NCBI RefSeq assembly: GCF_020171345.1
Contig: NZ_JAIUZM010000001.1
Span: forward strand, 558,001-622,000
Origin: Microbulbifer agarilyticus
Lineage (GTDB): Bacteria; Pseudomonadota; Gammaproteobacteria; Pseudomonadales; Cellvibrionaceae
DNA: 64,000 bases
Direction: 5' to 3'
Both the position numbers and the translations under genes were made by a program. The notes below the pieces were generated by a model. That model ran no database searches and was not told the origin of the DNA. It saw only the letters and a program-made list of their open reading frames with translations. Positions 9,074-17,822 of the stretch are shown here, one piece after another. Within the stretch, counting starts at the first letter, position 1. Each line of letters starts with the position of its first letter.

Positions 9074-9970
9074 ATGCCGCTGACCAAATCACTCTCCGCC
9101 CGACTTCTTATCGCCGCCCTGCCCCTGAGCCTGCTGCTCGCAGCAACGGACGTATCCGCGCAAAATCCGTGGGAGGATGTGAAAGCCCCTTCCAAGCAGT
9201 CTCCGGAGAGCATCGGCGCCTACACCAATGGCTGCCTGAGTGGCGCCGAACAGATGCCCCTGCGCGGCGACGGCTTCCAACTGGTGCGCACCGGGCGCGA
9301 TCGTCACTACGGCAATCCGTATCTGGTGAAATTCCTCAAGGACTTTTCCAGCAATGTGGAAAAGAACAATCTCGGGCGCCTGCAGATTGGGGATATGTCC
9401 ATGGCTCGCGGTGGGCCCTTCAGCAGCGGTCACACCAGCCACCAGATGGGGTTGGATGCCGACATCTGGTTTTCCCAGGACCACCGCGCTGCCGAGCGCC
9501 CGCTGTCTCCCTGGGAGCGCGACAATATCGCCGCCATCCCCATAGCCGATGCCAAAAAGCATGTTTTGCTGGAAAAAAACTGGGATGAGCGCATCCCGGG
9601 TATCGTGCGCCTCGCCTCGGAAGACCCCCGTGTCGCGCGCATCTTCGTACACCCCACCATCAAGCGGAAAATGTGCGATATTGCAGGGAGCGATAACGAA
9701 TGGCTGCGCAAGGTGCGCCCCTGGTGGGGACACAACTATCACTTTCATGTACGCCTGAATTGCCCGCCCGGGGACAACAGCTGCAAACCGCAGGCGAAGG
9801 TTAAGGGCGACCCTTGTGGCGGTGGTCTGGACTGGTGGTTTAGCGACGAGTTTTACGCCATCCTTAACCGACCGCCGTCTAAAGAGCCGGAAAAACCGGC
9901 AGAGAAGCCACCAATGCCCGCCCAGTGTGCCCAGGTATTGAGTGCGCCCGCTGGCGAAAGTAAGCGCTAA
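9074..9970 (+). CDS. mepA: Penicillin-insensitive murein endopeptidase
   Basis: The product is a 298-residue LAS-type zinc peptidase that cuts D-Ala-meso-DAP cross-links in peptidoglycan. A signal peptide ends near ATDVSAQ (about residue 30), placing it in the periplasm. Zinc and catalytic residues are seen in HTSHQMGLDAD (H123, D130) and HYHFHVRL (H223, H225). Conserved cysteines (C-L-S-G, M-C-D-I, L-N-C-P, D-P-C-G) suggest the disulfides typical of MepA. It lies just upstream of the D-Ala-D-Ala ligase gene (28 bp between them), so two cell-wall functions are adjacent. Confidence 0.95.
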   Translation: MPLTKSLSARLLIAALPLSLLLAATDVSAQNPWEDVKAPSKQSPESIGAYTNGCLSGAEQMPLRGDGFQLVRTGRDRHYGNPYLVKFLKDFSSNVEKNNLGRLQIGDMSMARGGPFSSGHTSHQMGLDADIWFSQDHRAAERPLSPWERDNIAAIPIADAKKHVLLEKNWDERIPGIVRLASEDPRVARIFVHPTIKRKMCDIAGSDNEWLRKVRPWWGHNYHFHVRLNCPPGDNSCKPQAKVKGDPCGGGLDWWFSDEFYAILNRPPSKEPEKPAEKPPMPAQCAQVLSAPAGESKR

Positions 9971-9998
9971 CGTACGACAACAAACAAATGAGAGACCG

Positions 9999-11012
9999 AT
10001 GACAAACGAGTCTGCCAATCCCATCAACGTCCTGCTGATCTGCGGCGGCGGCAGCAGCGAACACGATGTATCCCTGCGCACCGCGGACTTTATTCAACAG
10101 GAGTTGGCCAAGTCCCCGGCGCTAAAGCTGACGCGGGTGACCATGGATGCGGATGGCCGCTTTATCGATGCGGACGGCCAGCTGCGCGAACTGCGCTCGG
10201 ACAAACTGCTGTACAACGCCGGTGGCAGCGCGCAACCGGTGGACTATGTAATCCCGGCCATCCACGGCTACCCCGGTGAAACCGGCGATCTGCAGTCACA
10301 ACTGGAAATTCTCGGCCTGCCCTATTACGGCTGCGGCCCGGAGGCGAGCAAGAACTGCTTCAACAAGGTCACCACCAAACTGTGGCTGACCGCACTGGGC
10401 ATCGACAATACCCCCTACCAGTTTCTGTGCGCCGAAAACGCTGAGGAATTTGCCAAGGCCCAGGATGCACTGAGCCAGTGGGGCTCGGTATTTGTGAAAG
10501 CGTCAAATCAGGGCTCATCGGTGGGCTGCTACCAGGTGAGCACTCCGGAAGCTCTCAATGAAGCATTGAAGGACGCATTCAAACTCTCCCCCTACGTGCT
10601 GGTAGAAAAGTGCCTGAATGTGCGCGAGCTGGAAGTTGCGGCCTACGAATACCAGGGTGAACTGGTGGTAACACCTCCGGGCGAAGTGCGCGCGCCGTCG
10701 GACACCTTCTACAGCTACGACGAAAAGTATGCAGAAGACAGCCGTGCAGAAACCTTTGTGGAAGCAGAAGGGTTGTCCGAGGGCCAACTGAACTGGATTC
10801 GCGAAGCATCGAGACGCGCGTTTGTCGGCCTGCAGCTAAAAGACCTTTCCCGCATCGACTTCTTCCTCACCGATGAAGGCGAGATCTACCTGAACGAAGT
10901 GAATACCTTCCCCGGTATGACCTCGATCTCGATGTTTCCGAAGATGCTGAAAAATCAGGGGCATGAATTTTCGAAATACCTGGGCGCACTAATCCGGGCG
11001 GCGGTGCACTAA
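9999..11012 (+). CDS. ddl: D-alanine--D-alanine ligase
   Basis: This 337-residue ATP-grasp enzyme makes the D-Ala-D-Ala dipeptide for peptidoglycan precursors in the cytosol. Evidence is the N-terminal LLICGGGSSEHDVS, HGYPGETGDLQ, the ATP-binding KASNQGSSVG, and the C-terminal metal-binding YLNEVNTFPGMTSIS. I chose the ATG at 9999 over the longer frame from 9942 because GAGAG precedes it and the Ddl family begins just before the LLICGG strand. It is detached from ftsQAZ and murC, where one ddl copy often lies, so it may be a DdlA-type copy. Confidence 0.93.
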   Translation: MTNESANPINVLLICGGGSSEHDVSLRTADFIQQELAKSPALKLTRVTMDADGRFIDADGQLRELRSDKLLYNAGGSAQPVDYVIPAIHGYPGETGDLQSQLEILGLPYYGCGPEASKNCFNKVTTKLWLTALGIDNTPYQFLCAENAEEFAKAQDALSQWGSVFVKASNQGSSVGCYQVSTPEALNEALKDAFKLSPYVLVEKCLNVRELEVAAYEYQGELVVTPPGEVRAPSDTFYSYDEKYAEDSRAETFVEAEGLSEGQLNWIREASRRAFVGLQLKDLSRIDFFLTDEGEIYLNEVNTFPGMTSISMFPKMLKNQGHEFSKYLGALIRAAVH

Positions 11013-11100
11013 GCCGGCAAGCTTTATACTCACTTCACCCTTACGACTTTAACCCGGGCGGGCATCTCACCATGACTCCCGGGTAAAACTGCGTTATTTC

Positions 11101-12912
11101 TTAATCTGCTGCCAGTCCAGAGAACAGAGTGTGCAATACGTGATGGGCGGCCTCGGGGCTATTGGAGAGTGGTGCATATTGCAGGCGTGCGCTTGGCTCA
11201 CCAGGTTTGCGCTCGAAAATAACCTTATCCTTCTTGATCGTCTTAAGCACCTTGAGGTCAGCAAGCTTCTCCGGTGGAACCGCTGTTGGGTCTTCCGACA
11301 GCACAACGAAGTCCGCCAATTTACCCACTTCGATTGAGCCTTTGTCATCCTCTTCAAAGTGCTGCCACGCGGGCCAGATCGTCATGGCCTTCAGCGCGGT
11401 ATTCACATCGACCCGCTGCTCGGGGCCGAGAATATAGCCCGAGCGTGTGCGGCGATTCACCGTGGCATCGAGCACCCGCATACTGTTGGGAAAGGCCACT
11501 GGCGCATCGTGATGGGTACCAAACATCAGGCCGCGCTTGCGAATCCATCCGGTGGGAGAGATATTTTCTGCGGCTTTCGGCCCAACCGTATGCTTGCGAT
11601 GCCAATCCCCCCAGTAAAAAGTGTGCATGGGAAATACCGACTGAAAGACTCCCAGTTCTTTAAAGCTATCTACCTGGTCTTCACGCTGAAACTGACCGTG
11701 AATCAGCACGGGACGATTACCGGGGTCACCATATTTTTCACGCGCTTTTTTAAGCGCAGCGATCAACATATCCGACGCACCTTCGCCATTGGAATGTACG
11801 AGAATCTGCAGGCCGTGTTCAAAGCACCAGTTGACTGCGTCTTGCAGCTGCTCCTGGGTAATTGCCGAGTAGCCCTTGTAGCCTTTGGGGTATTTACCTA
11901 CCGGATCGTAGTAGGGGCGGTCTCGCAGCGCGGTAAATCCTTGCGGTGAGCCGTCGATTGTCAGCTTGCAGCCGCCTACCCGCACGTTATCCACGTAATC
12001 CCTGGACATACTCTGCTTGATAAAATCACGCCCCTCCAGAACATCCGGGAAGGCCACCACATCAATCAGAATATCGCCATCGGCGGCGGCTTTTTTCAGC
12101 GCCTTGACCGCCGCCTCCGATGAACGGCCGTCCTGCCCCGTGGTATAGCCGAACTTGGCCCACAGCTTGCTACCAGCGCGGGCAAAGGTCACCAGGCCCT
12201 CATCCCCCAGCTGGCCCAACAGCGGCAAAAACACCGAGAAAAAGGCATATTCTTCCAGTACGCCGTTCGGCTCACCATTCTCATCGCGCTGGATAACACC
12301 ACCTGCGGGTGCTTTGGAACCCTTGTTGATCCCCGCCATTTCCAGCGCCTTGGAATTCGCTACTCCGAGATGCCCCGACTGATGCACAATAAGCATGGGG
12401 ATATCCCGTGAAACTTCATCGAGATCCTCTCGCGTAGGATGACGCAGCTCCTTCAGCTGGGCGTTGTCATACCCGAAGCCGATGATCATGTTGGTCGCGG
12501 CGACAGCATCGGCATTGTCTTTCGCCCATTGAGAGAGGGTGCTCTTTAACGAGGCAATATCCGTCACTTTGCCGTCTGGCGGCGAAAGCAGGTTCGCGGA
12601 AAGCGCCTGCAGGCCGCCAAATACAACATGACCGTGACTATCCACAAATCCGGGCACCATCGCCCTACCGTTTAAATTGAATTCTTGCGTGGTACGGCCT
12701 TTGTATTTCTTTAGGTCTGCCAGGCGGCCTACCGCGATAATCCTTCCATCTTTTACCGCCACCGCGTCTGCTTTGGGCTGCTTATCATCCATTGTGAGGA
12801 TTGGCCCGCCGGTATAAATGGTGTCGGCGATCTTGGCTGGGGTATCGGAAGCATCTGCTGCACACACGGTTAATACAAAAACCACTAACAGCATACCCAG
12901 GTAAACTTTCAT
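11101..12912 (-). CDS. Exported amidohydrolase (Amidohydro_3 / YtcJ type)
   Basis: This 603-residue metal-dependent hydrolase has a hydrophobic signal peptide (LGMLLVVFVLTVCAAD). The LTVC sequence is only a poor lipobox, so periplasmic or lipid-anchored location is open. The TIM-barrel metal motif is seen as GFVDSHGHV, followed by histidines in LIVHQSGHLGV, LVHSNGEG, LIHGQF and GTHHDAP. The C-terminal composite domain (KLADFVVLSEDP) is typical of the family. Members hydrolyse imide, amide or formamide bonds; the substrate here is unknown. It is monocistronic and convergent with ddl. Confidence 0.85.
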   Translation of the reverse strand: MKVYLGMLLVVFVLTVCAADASDTPAKIADTIYTGGPILTMDDKQPKADAVAVKDGRIIAVGRLADLKKYKGRTTQEFNLNGRAMVPGFVDSHGHVVFGGLQALSANLLSPPDGKVTDIASLKSTLSQWAKDNADAVAATNMIIGFGYDNAQLKELRHPTREDLDEVSRDIPMLIVHQSGHLGVANSKALEMAGINKGSKAPAGGVIQRDENGEPNGVLEEYAFFSVFLPLLGQLGDEGLVTFARAGSKLWAKFGYTTGQDGRSSEAAVKALKKAAADGDILIDVVAFPDVLEGRDFIKQSMSRDYVDNVRVGGCKLTIDGSPQGFTALRDRPYYDPVGKYPKGYKGYSAITQEQLQDAVNWCFEHGLQILVHSNGEGASDMLIAALKKAREKYGDPGNRPVLIHGQFQREDQVDSFKELGVFQSVFPMHTFYWGDWHRKHTVGPKAAENISPTGWIRKRGLMFGTHHDAPVAFPNSMRVLDATVNRRTRSGYILGPEQRVDVNTALKAMTIWPAWQHFEEDDKGSIEVGKLADFVVLSEDPTAVPPEKLADLKVLKTIKKDKVIFERKPGEPSARLQYAPLSNSPEAAHHVLHTLFSGLAAD

Positions 12913-12978
12913 GACAGATTCACTTATTCAGTCGATGCGCTTAGTAGCAAGCTTAGAAGTCTGCGGGAGCTACTTTCG

Positions 12979-13566
12979 CTAACTCACCTGTTGTAGGGCT
13001 TCCGATAGCCATCCATCCTGCCGTTTGCGCGAAAACTGCCCGCGCAGAAACTCCATCTGGTCACCGCGAATCCGCGCGCTATTAGTTAACGCCAGATACT
13101 CCGCGGCGTTGGGCACAAATGGCAGGGCCAGCAAGTCCATATCGATATGCTCCAGCAGCCGGTTACCCTTGTGTTGATTACAGCGGCGGCAGGCGGTAAC
13201 CACATTCTCCCAGGTGTCGCGCCCGCCCTTGGAAACCGGGTGAACGTGATCTCGGGTGAGGTCACGTATCGGAAACCAGCTACCGCAGTACAGGCAGGTG
13301 TGCTGGTCGCGGGCGAACAGCGCACGATTATTCAATGGCGGCCGATTGCGTGGCCGCGCCATACGATCACCACCACAGGCAATAATGGCCGCCAAGTCCA
13401 GAGTGGACCGCTCGCCCTGGCGGTTAATACCACCGTGCACCGTCTGTACGACACCACCCAGGGTCCAGGTAACCAGCTCCCGTACATACAGGCAGGCGGC
13501 CTCCTCCCAGCTCAGCCACTCCAGGGGTTGCCCGGCGAGATTCAACCTCAGGATTTGTGCTTGCAC
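12979..13566 (-). CDS. HNH endonuclease family protein
   Basis: Translation is placed at the GTG at 13566 because a near-ideal Shine-Dalgarno (GGGAGGTGA) lies 4-5 bases before it, giving 195 residues. The much longer frame to 13749 would read through a strong hairpin. The central HNH domain shows CLYCGSW, then TRDHVHPVSKGG, then NVVTACRRCNQHKGN: two CxxC zinc pairs with the D-H and N catalytic positions. Such stand-alone HNH proteins are common near housekeeping genes in gammaproteobacteria and their role is unclear. No restriction or phage genes flank it. Confidence 0.85.
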   Translation of the reverse strand: MQAQILRLNLAGQPLEWLSWEEAACLYVRELVTWTLGGVVQTVHGGINRQGERSTLDLAAIIACGGDRMARPRNRPPLNNRALFARDQHTCLYCGSWFPIRDLTRDHVHPVSKGGRDTWENVVTACRRCNQHKGNRLLEHIDMDLLALPFVPNAAEYLALTNSARIRGDQMEFLRGQFSRKRQDGWLSEALQQVS

Positions 13567-13598
13567 GCGTTCACCTCCCGTTTTTGCGAGCCTGAAAA

Positions 13599-13638
13599 GC
13601 AACAAAGCCCCGCGGGCATACCGACGGGGCTTTGTTGC
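13599..13638 (-). terminator. Perfect 13-bp hairpin in the HNH leader (possible attenuator)
   Basis: GCAACAAAGCCCC pairs exactly with GGGGCTTTGTTGC across a 14-base loop. On the minus strand it lies about 32 bp before the HNH start and is followed by TTTT. It could be an attenuator of the HNH gene or the terminator of an unseen minus-strand transcript. Confidence 0.6.
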
Positions 13639-14004
13639 AGGATGAGGAATTTGGCGGTTCTTGAAGAGAGTGCGCGGAGTAAATCGGGCGAATCGGAGGA
13701 AAGGGGCGAAATTTGGAGGTGATGAAGGCTCGACCACCAGTGGTGACAAGGTGGTTGTACGATAAACGGGTAAAGCACTAGGTTACTGAATGCATCATCC
13801 TCCACGGTCAAAAAAAGTTGACCGGCTTGACCTGATTAAAGCGGAGGTTTGTTACGATTTCCAGACAAAGCAAATAAACGGCTGCAGAAATTGTATTTGC
13901 GCGAACGGACAGATTAACTGAACGGCAAACTTGTATAGACAGGAAAGGGAAGTGCAAGATCACGGAGGCGCCAGGGCGGGAAGAAAACGATTTACGCTGG
14001 CCCA

Positions 14005-14147
14005 AAACGTAAAACACCGCTTGAGCAATCCGGCCCAAGCGGTGCGTCTCACAGGATGGTGCCCAAATCCTTTCGGGCTGGCAGCGCGATCTCCATTCCT
14101 TGGGGATCTATCCTTGCCGCCGTTGCAATCCGTTCTCCGTCCTTGCA
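14005..14147 (-). ncRNA. RsmY/RsmZ-type small RNA (CsrA/RsmA decoy)
   Basis: About 143 nt on the minus strand hold eight GGA triplets, against roughly two expected. They sit between or inside short stems: TTGCAA-...-TTGCAA enclosing three GGA, CCCGAAA-GGA-TTTGGG, and a GGA in the loop of the terminator stem, as in known Rsm RNAs. A CATAAT -10 element at 14158-14153 places the start near 14147. A perfect GacA box is centred about 63 bp upstream of that start, the usual position in rsm genes. Length and layout fit RsmY/RsmZ, which sequester the translational repressor RsmA/CsrA. No protein fits this region. Confidence 0.85.
14011..14044 (-). terminator. Rho-independent terminator of the Rsm-type sRNA
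   Basis: A 9-bp perfect stem (CACCGCTTG with CAAGCGGTG) is followed on the minus strand by TTTT and, after ACG, another TTTT. The loop contains a GGA. Confidence 0.85.
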
Positions 14148-14201
14148 ATTACATTATGGTCTTTTCAGAAAGATGCGGTAGTGGGAAAGTGCTGAACTTG
14201 T

Positions 14202-14219
14202 TGTAAGAGATGTCTTACA
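14202..14219. promoter_or_regulatory. GacA/UvrY binding site upstream of the Rsm sRNA
   Basis: TGTAAG-N6-CTTACA matches the consensus upstream activating sequence of GacA-controlled rsm genes exactly. It lies about 63 bp upstream of the predicted sRNA start. It is also about 150 bp before the diverging sugar dehydrogenase gene, but the sRNA is the more likely target. Confidence 0.85.
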
Positions 14220-14358
14220 TACACGTGACCGACGTCACATTTAACCTGAATAGGCTGCTTGGAAAGGCGTGGCGCGTATCGCAACTGGTACTCCTGTGCG
14301 ACATTTAGCGGCTTACTATAGTTACTTTTGTTACGAGATCAAGGACGATGGGGGACAC

Positions 14359-15885
14359 ATGTCGAAAAAGGCGCTAGTTTTTTATCTGTTTGCCACAGCT
14401 GGCGTAATTTCAATTCTAGCGCTGATCGTTGCCCTGGCATTCGGTCTGGTGCCCGGTGTCAATGTGCCCTGGGGGCAGATGTTTGGCGTCAGCACCGACG
14501 AAAAAACCGTGCAGCATCAAATTAAAGTTGCCGACGGCTTTCAGGTAACGCTGTTTAATGACAATGTGCCCAATGCGCGCTTTATGGCGGTGACCCGCAA
14601 TGGCGATCTGCTGGTTTCGCAGCCGAAGCTTGGCCAGGTCAGCCTACTGCTCGCGGACCGCAATGGCGACGGCGAGTCCGATGGCCAGCGCGTGCTCATC
14701 GACCAGCTAAAGCGCCCACACGGATTGACACTGTTTGAAGACTGGTTATATATCGCCGAGAGCGACGCTGTGGGACGCGTGCCCTTTGATCACTCCGATG
14801 GACGCATTGCCGGCCGCTACCAACACGTGGTCACCGGGCTCGGCGACACCGGCAATCACTGGACCAAGACCATCGGCCTGGGCCCGGATGGCTGGATGTA
14901 CCTCTCCAGTGGCTCGACCTGCAATGTGTGTATAGAAGAAGACCCGCAACGCGCAACGATCATGCGTTTCCGCCCGGACGGCAGCAATTTCCATGTATAT
15001 GCCACCGGCCTGCGCAACAGTGTCGGCTTCGACTGGTCACCAAAGGATGGTGCACTGTATGCCACCGACAACGGGCGCGACTGGCTCGGTAACGACTTCC
15101 CTCCGTGCGAATTAAATCGCATACAACAAGACGGTTTTTACGGCTGGCCTTTCGCCAACGGCGATCGCGTTCCCGACCCGGACTTTGGCGCAAATGGCGA
15201 CGCCGCGCTGCAGCAGATTATCCGCGACTCCATGCCGCCGGTATTTGATTTCCCCGCGCACAATGCCCCGCTTGGCATGCGCTTTTTAACCAGCCGCGAG
15301 CAGCCTCGTGGGTACCGGGAGGCCGCATTGGTTGCGCTGCACGGATCGTGGAACCGGGATGTAAAAGATGGCTATAAGGTGGTGGCCCTGCACTGGGGCA
15401 CCAGTGGCCGTATTCGTAGTGAAGACTTCCTGTGGGGATTTCTTGCTGAAGACCGAGAGACGGTTTACGGTCGCCCGGTGGATATTGCCGAGGATGTGCG
15501 TGGAACCATTTATGTCTCCGACGATTACGCGGGCGCGGTGTATCGGGTAAAGGCGGGCGCCGCGGATCGAGGTGCTGCCAGCACGGCGACCAGTAAACGC
15601 CCACCGATCAGCGCACCGAAAAAACCCCTCGCCATCGATGGCGATGCCGCACGCCAGGGGGAACAGATTTTTGTGCGCCGCGACTGTCTGCGCTGCCATC
15701 AGCAGCTGCCCCTGAAAGGCCTGAGCCGCCGCTACACGCTGAAACAACTGGCCGATTATTTCGACACGCCGACGCCACCGATGCCGAATTACGGATTCAG
15801 CAACGGCCAGAAACGCGCGCTTGCACATTATTTGATGGAGCGGGAAATTCAGGGCAGCGGACAACTGGAGAAAATGTTGCCATGA
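14359..15885 (+). CDS. Sorbosone/glucose dehydrogenase-like beta-propeller fused to cytochrome c
   Basis: The start ATG at 14359 follows GGGGGA; the protein has 508 residues. An N-terminal membrane helix (about 5-34) anchors it with the rest periplasmic. Residues 60-400 are a GDSL-type PQQ-dependent sugar dehydrogenase beta-propeller (GFQVTLFND, TKTIGLGPDGWMY, TGLRNSVGFDW, HGSWNR, DDYAGAVYRV). Residues 420-508 are a class I cytochrome c domain with haem motif CLRCH (C443-H447) and a likely methionine ligand in PPMPNYGF. It would oxidise a sugar or aldose and pass electrons to its own haem. It diverges from the Rsm sRNA and converges on the RegBA-type genes. Substrate and cofactor are not evident. 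Confidence 0.85.
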   Translation: MSKKALVFYLFATAGVISILALIVALAFGLVPGVNVPWGQMFGVSTDEKTVQHQIKVADGFQVTLFNDNVPNARFMAVTRNGDLLVSQPKLGQVSLLLADRNGDGESDGQRVLIDQLKRPHGLTLFEDWLYIAESDAVGRVPFDHSDGRIAGRYQHVVTGLGDTGNHWTKTIGLGPDGWMYLSSGSTCNVCIEEDPQRATIMRFRPDGSNFHVYATGLRNSVGFDWSPKDGALYATDNGRDWLGNDFPPCELNRIQQDGFYGWPFANGDRVPDPDFGANGDAALQQIIRDSMPPVFDFPAHNAPLGMRFLTSREQPRGYREAALVALHGSWNRDVKDGYKVVALHWGTSGRIRSEDFLWGFLAEDRETVYGRPVDIAEDVRGTIYVSDDYAGAVYRVKAGAADRGAASTATSKRPPISAPKKPLAIDGDAARQGEQIFVRRDCLRCHQQLPLKGLSRRYTLKQLADYFDTPTPPMPNYGFSNGQKRALAHYLMEREIQGSGQLEKMLP

Positions 15886-15904
15886 GTCATAGCTGCTTGC
15901 GGGA

Positions 15905-16459
15905 TCACTGACCCTTGGGCCGCTTCTGCAGCTTTCTCTGCAACGTGCGCCGGTGCATTCCCAATGCCCGCGCCGTGGCCGAGATATTGCCATCATTCTC
16001 CGCCAGCACGCGCTGAATATGCTCCCATGCCAGACGGTTCACCGATGGCGGGGCGCTGGAGATCTCTGGTAATTCGGTAGCATCGCTGGAGTTGGCTTGT
16101 TCACCGGTGAGCGCCGCCACCAGCTGGTCGCCTCCGGCCGGCTTGCACAGGTAGTCGTCGGCGCCCAGTTTGATCGCGGCGACCGCGGTGGGAATACTCG
16201 AGTAACCGGTAAGGAGGATAATGCGCGCGCGCGGGTTCCCTGCGCGCAGCGGCGCAATCAACTCCAAACCGCTGTCGTGATGAATTTTTAAATCCAGCAG
16301 CGCGCAATCAAATCGCTCCCGCGCAATCAGCCCCAACGCTTCGTCGACAGTCTCCGCCACGCGCGTGTCAAAACCGCGCCGTGACATGGCCCGCTCCAGC
16401 ATATTGCGGGTGCCGGTCTCATCGTCGACGATTAGCAGGCGCAATGGGGAATGACTCAC
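15905..16459 (-). CDS. regA: RegA/PrrA-family response regulator
   Basis: The 184-residue protein has a receiver domain with the acidic pocket VDDE near residue 11 and phosphoacceptor D56 (CALLDLKIHHDSG). A short Fis-type helix-turn-helix at the C-terminus (NISATARALGMHRRTLQRKLQKR) matches the RegA/PrrA/ActR family, which lacks a sigma-54 domain. It overlaps the kinase gene by four bases (ATGA), so the two are translationally coupled. In proteobacteria RegBA controls respiration, cytochromes and other redox genes. The symbol is assigned by family, not by tested function. Confidence 0.88.
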   Translation of the reverse strand: MSHSPLRLLIVDDETGTRNMLERAMSRRGFDTRVAETVDEALGLIARERFDCALLDLKIHHDSGLELIAPLRAGNPRARIILLTGYSSIPTAVAAIKLGADDYLCKPAGGDQLVAALTGEQANSSDATELPEISSAPPSVNRLAWEHIQRVLAENDGNISATARALGMHRRTLQRKLQKRPKGQ

Positions 16460-17799
16460 GACACCTCCGCCATGTCACTTTCCAGTGGCAGTTCAATGGT
16501 GGCCACGGTCCCCTGGCAATCACGCCGGGCCGCAAGTGTCAGGCTGCCACCGAGCTGGGCCAGTGTGGTTTTACTCAGAATCAAACCGATACCGAAGCCA
16601 CCCGACTGCTGTTCATTTTCCACTTCAGCATCAGCGCCAAAACCCTGACCATTGTCTGCTACCTCAATACGTAAATGCTCCGCCCCCCACGCTACTGTGA
16701 GCGCGACCGGCTCCGATGAGCCGCTCGCCTGCGAAGCATCCAGTGCATTGTTCAATACGTTAATCAGCGTCTGCTCAAGGGTTAGCGGCAAACGTGCGCG
16801 CATATCCTGCGGGCCACTCTGCTGCAGCTGGAAACGCGCTTCCGGGCGCAGTAACTGCCAGCGCTCCAGACTGCGGTCGATGAAGCCCGCCACCGACTGG
16901 TACTCCTCGTTACCCGCCGGGTCGCGCGCACGGCTTTTGAGCTGCTCCAGTGCCTGCTTGCACAGGTTCACCTGTTGCTGCAGTAGCACCAGATCCTCTT
17001 CGACAAACTCCGGCAGGTCCTGCTGTGCCTGCAACTCTTCTACCAGTAAACCAATGGTCTGTAGCGGTGAGGCAAGCTCATGGGCGGTACCGGCAGCCAG
17101 GGTGCCGAGGGACAGCACCTGGTCCCGCCGCGCCTGCTCCTGCCGCAGCCGGTGCAGGTGACGGTCGCGACTGCGCAGGCCTTCCGCCATGCTGTTTACA
17201 AAGCCGGCGATCAGTATTGCGGAAAAGGTAAAGGTGGCCCACATACCGATGAGGTGGCGATAAAAGTCCCCGCTCTGGCTTGCGGCCATGTCGTGCCCGG
17301 CTCCATGCCCCGCCCCATGCCCCATATGCGCACTGTGGCCGCCGTCGATACCGGGGAAGAACGCCATCAGCGCGGTATAGGTGGCAATGCTGATCGCCGC
17401 CATCAGCCAGGCGAAAAACCGCGGTTGGGTTGCCGCAGCGATGGTGAGGGGAACCAGCAGATAAATCACGAACGGATTGGAGGCCCCGCCGCTCAGGGCG
17501 AGCAGGGGTGGCAGCCACAGCCAGTCCATCAGTAAATGACCAAAGAACTCCAGACGCCCTACCGCAACGCTGCCGCGGGCGCGCCAGCCGCTGATCAGGG
17601 TGGTTACCACCCCCAACAGGACAAACACCAGCGCACCGGCACTCAGGGCATCCGCTAGCCACAGGCTGACGCCGATGTAGGCGCTCAAAGCGATGGCCCG
17701 CAGCGCGGTCAGGCGCCGCAGGTTGACGATGATGGTTTTATCCCCGCCCAGGGGCTGAGGTACTACCGATGCTACAGGTGCGACAGATGACACGGTCAA
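16456..17799 (-). CDS. regB: RegB/PrrB-type redox sensor histidine kinase with His-rich periplasmic loop
   Basis: The protein has 447 residues and about six membrane helices in the first 205. The RegB quinone-site motif GGASNPF is at 104-110, the H-box AAGTAHELASPL has H240, and C280 (VNLCKQAL) sits 40 residues later, the same spacing as the redox-active cysteine of RegB. N, G1 and G2 ATP motifs follow (NVLNNALDAS, DNGQGFG, GFGIGLILS). Unusually, residues 155-171 between two helices are packed with H155, H158, M159, H161, H165, H169 and M171, which looks metal-binding. It is fourth from the promoter end of an operon-like block after a TonB receptor and a PepSY protein (23 bp gap). Confidence 0.88.
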   Translation of the reverse strand: MTVSSVAPVASVVPQPLGGDKTIIVNLRRLTALRAIALSAYIGVSLWLADALSAGALVFVLLGVVTTLISGWRARGSVAVGRLEFFGHLLMDWLWLPPLLALSGGASNPFVIYLLVPLTIAAATQPRFFAWLMAAISIATYTALMAFFPGIDGGHSAHMGHGAGHGAGHDMAASQSGDFYRHLIGMWATFTFSAILIAGFVNSMAEGLRSRDRHLHRLRQEQARRDQVLSLGTLAAGTAHELASPLQTIGLLVEELQAQQDLPEFVEEDLVLLQQQVNLCKQALEQLKSRARDPAGNEEYQSVAGFIDRSLERWQLLRPEARFQLQQSGPQDMRARLPLTLEQTLINVLNNALDASQASGSSEPVALTVAWGAEHLRIEVADNGQGFGADAEVENEQQSGGFGIGLILSKTTLAQLGGSLTLAARRDCQGTVATIELPLESDMAEVS

Positions 17800-17822
17800 C
17801 GGGCTCGATTAGGCATACAGGC

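Noticed and set aside
11052-11084. Inverted repeat ACCCGGG...CCCGGGT after ddl as a terminator
   Set aside because: The loop is about 19 bases and no T-run follows on either strand, so support is too weak.
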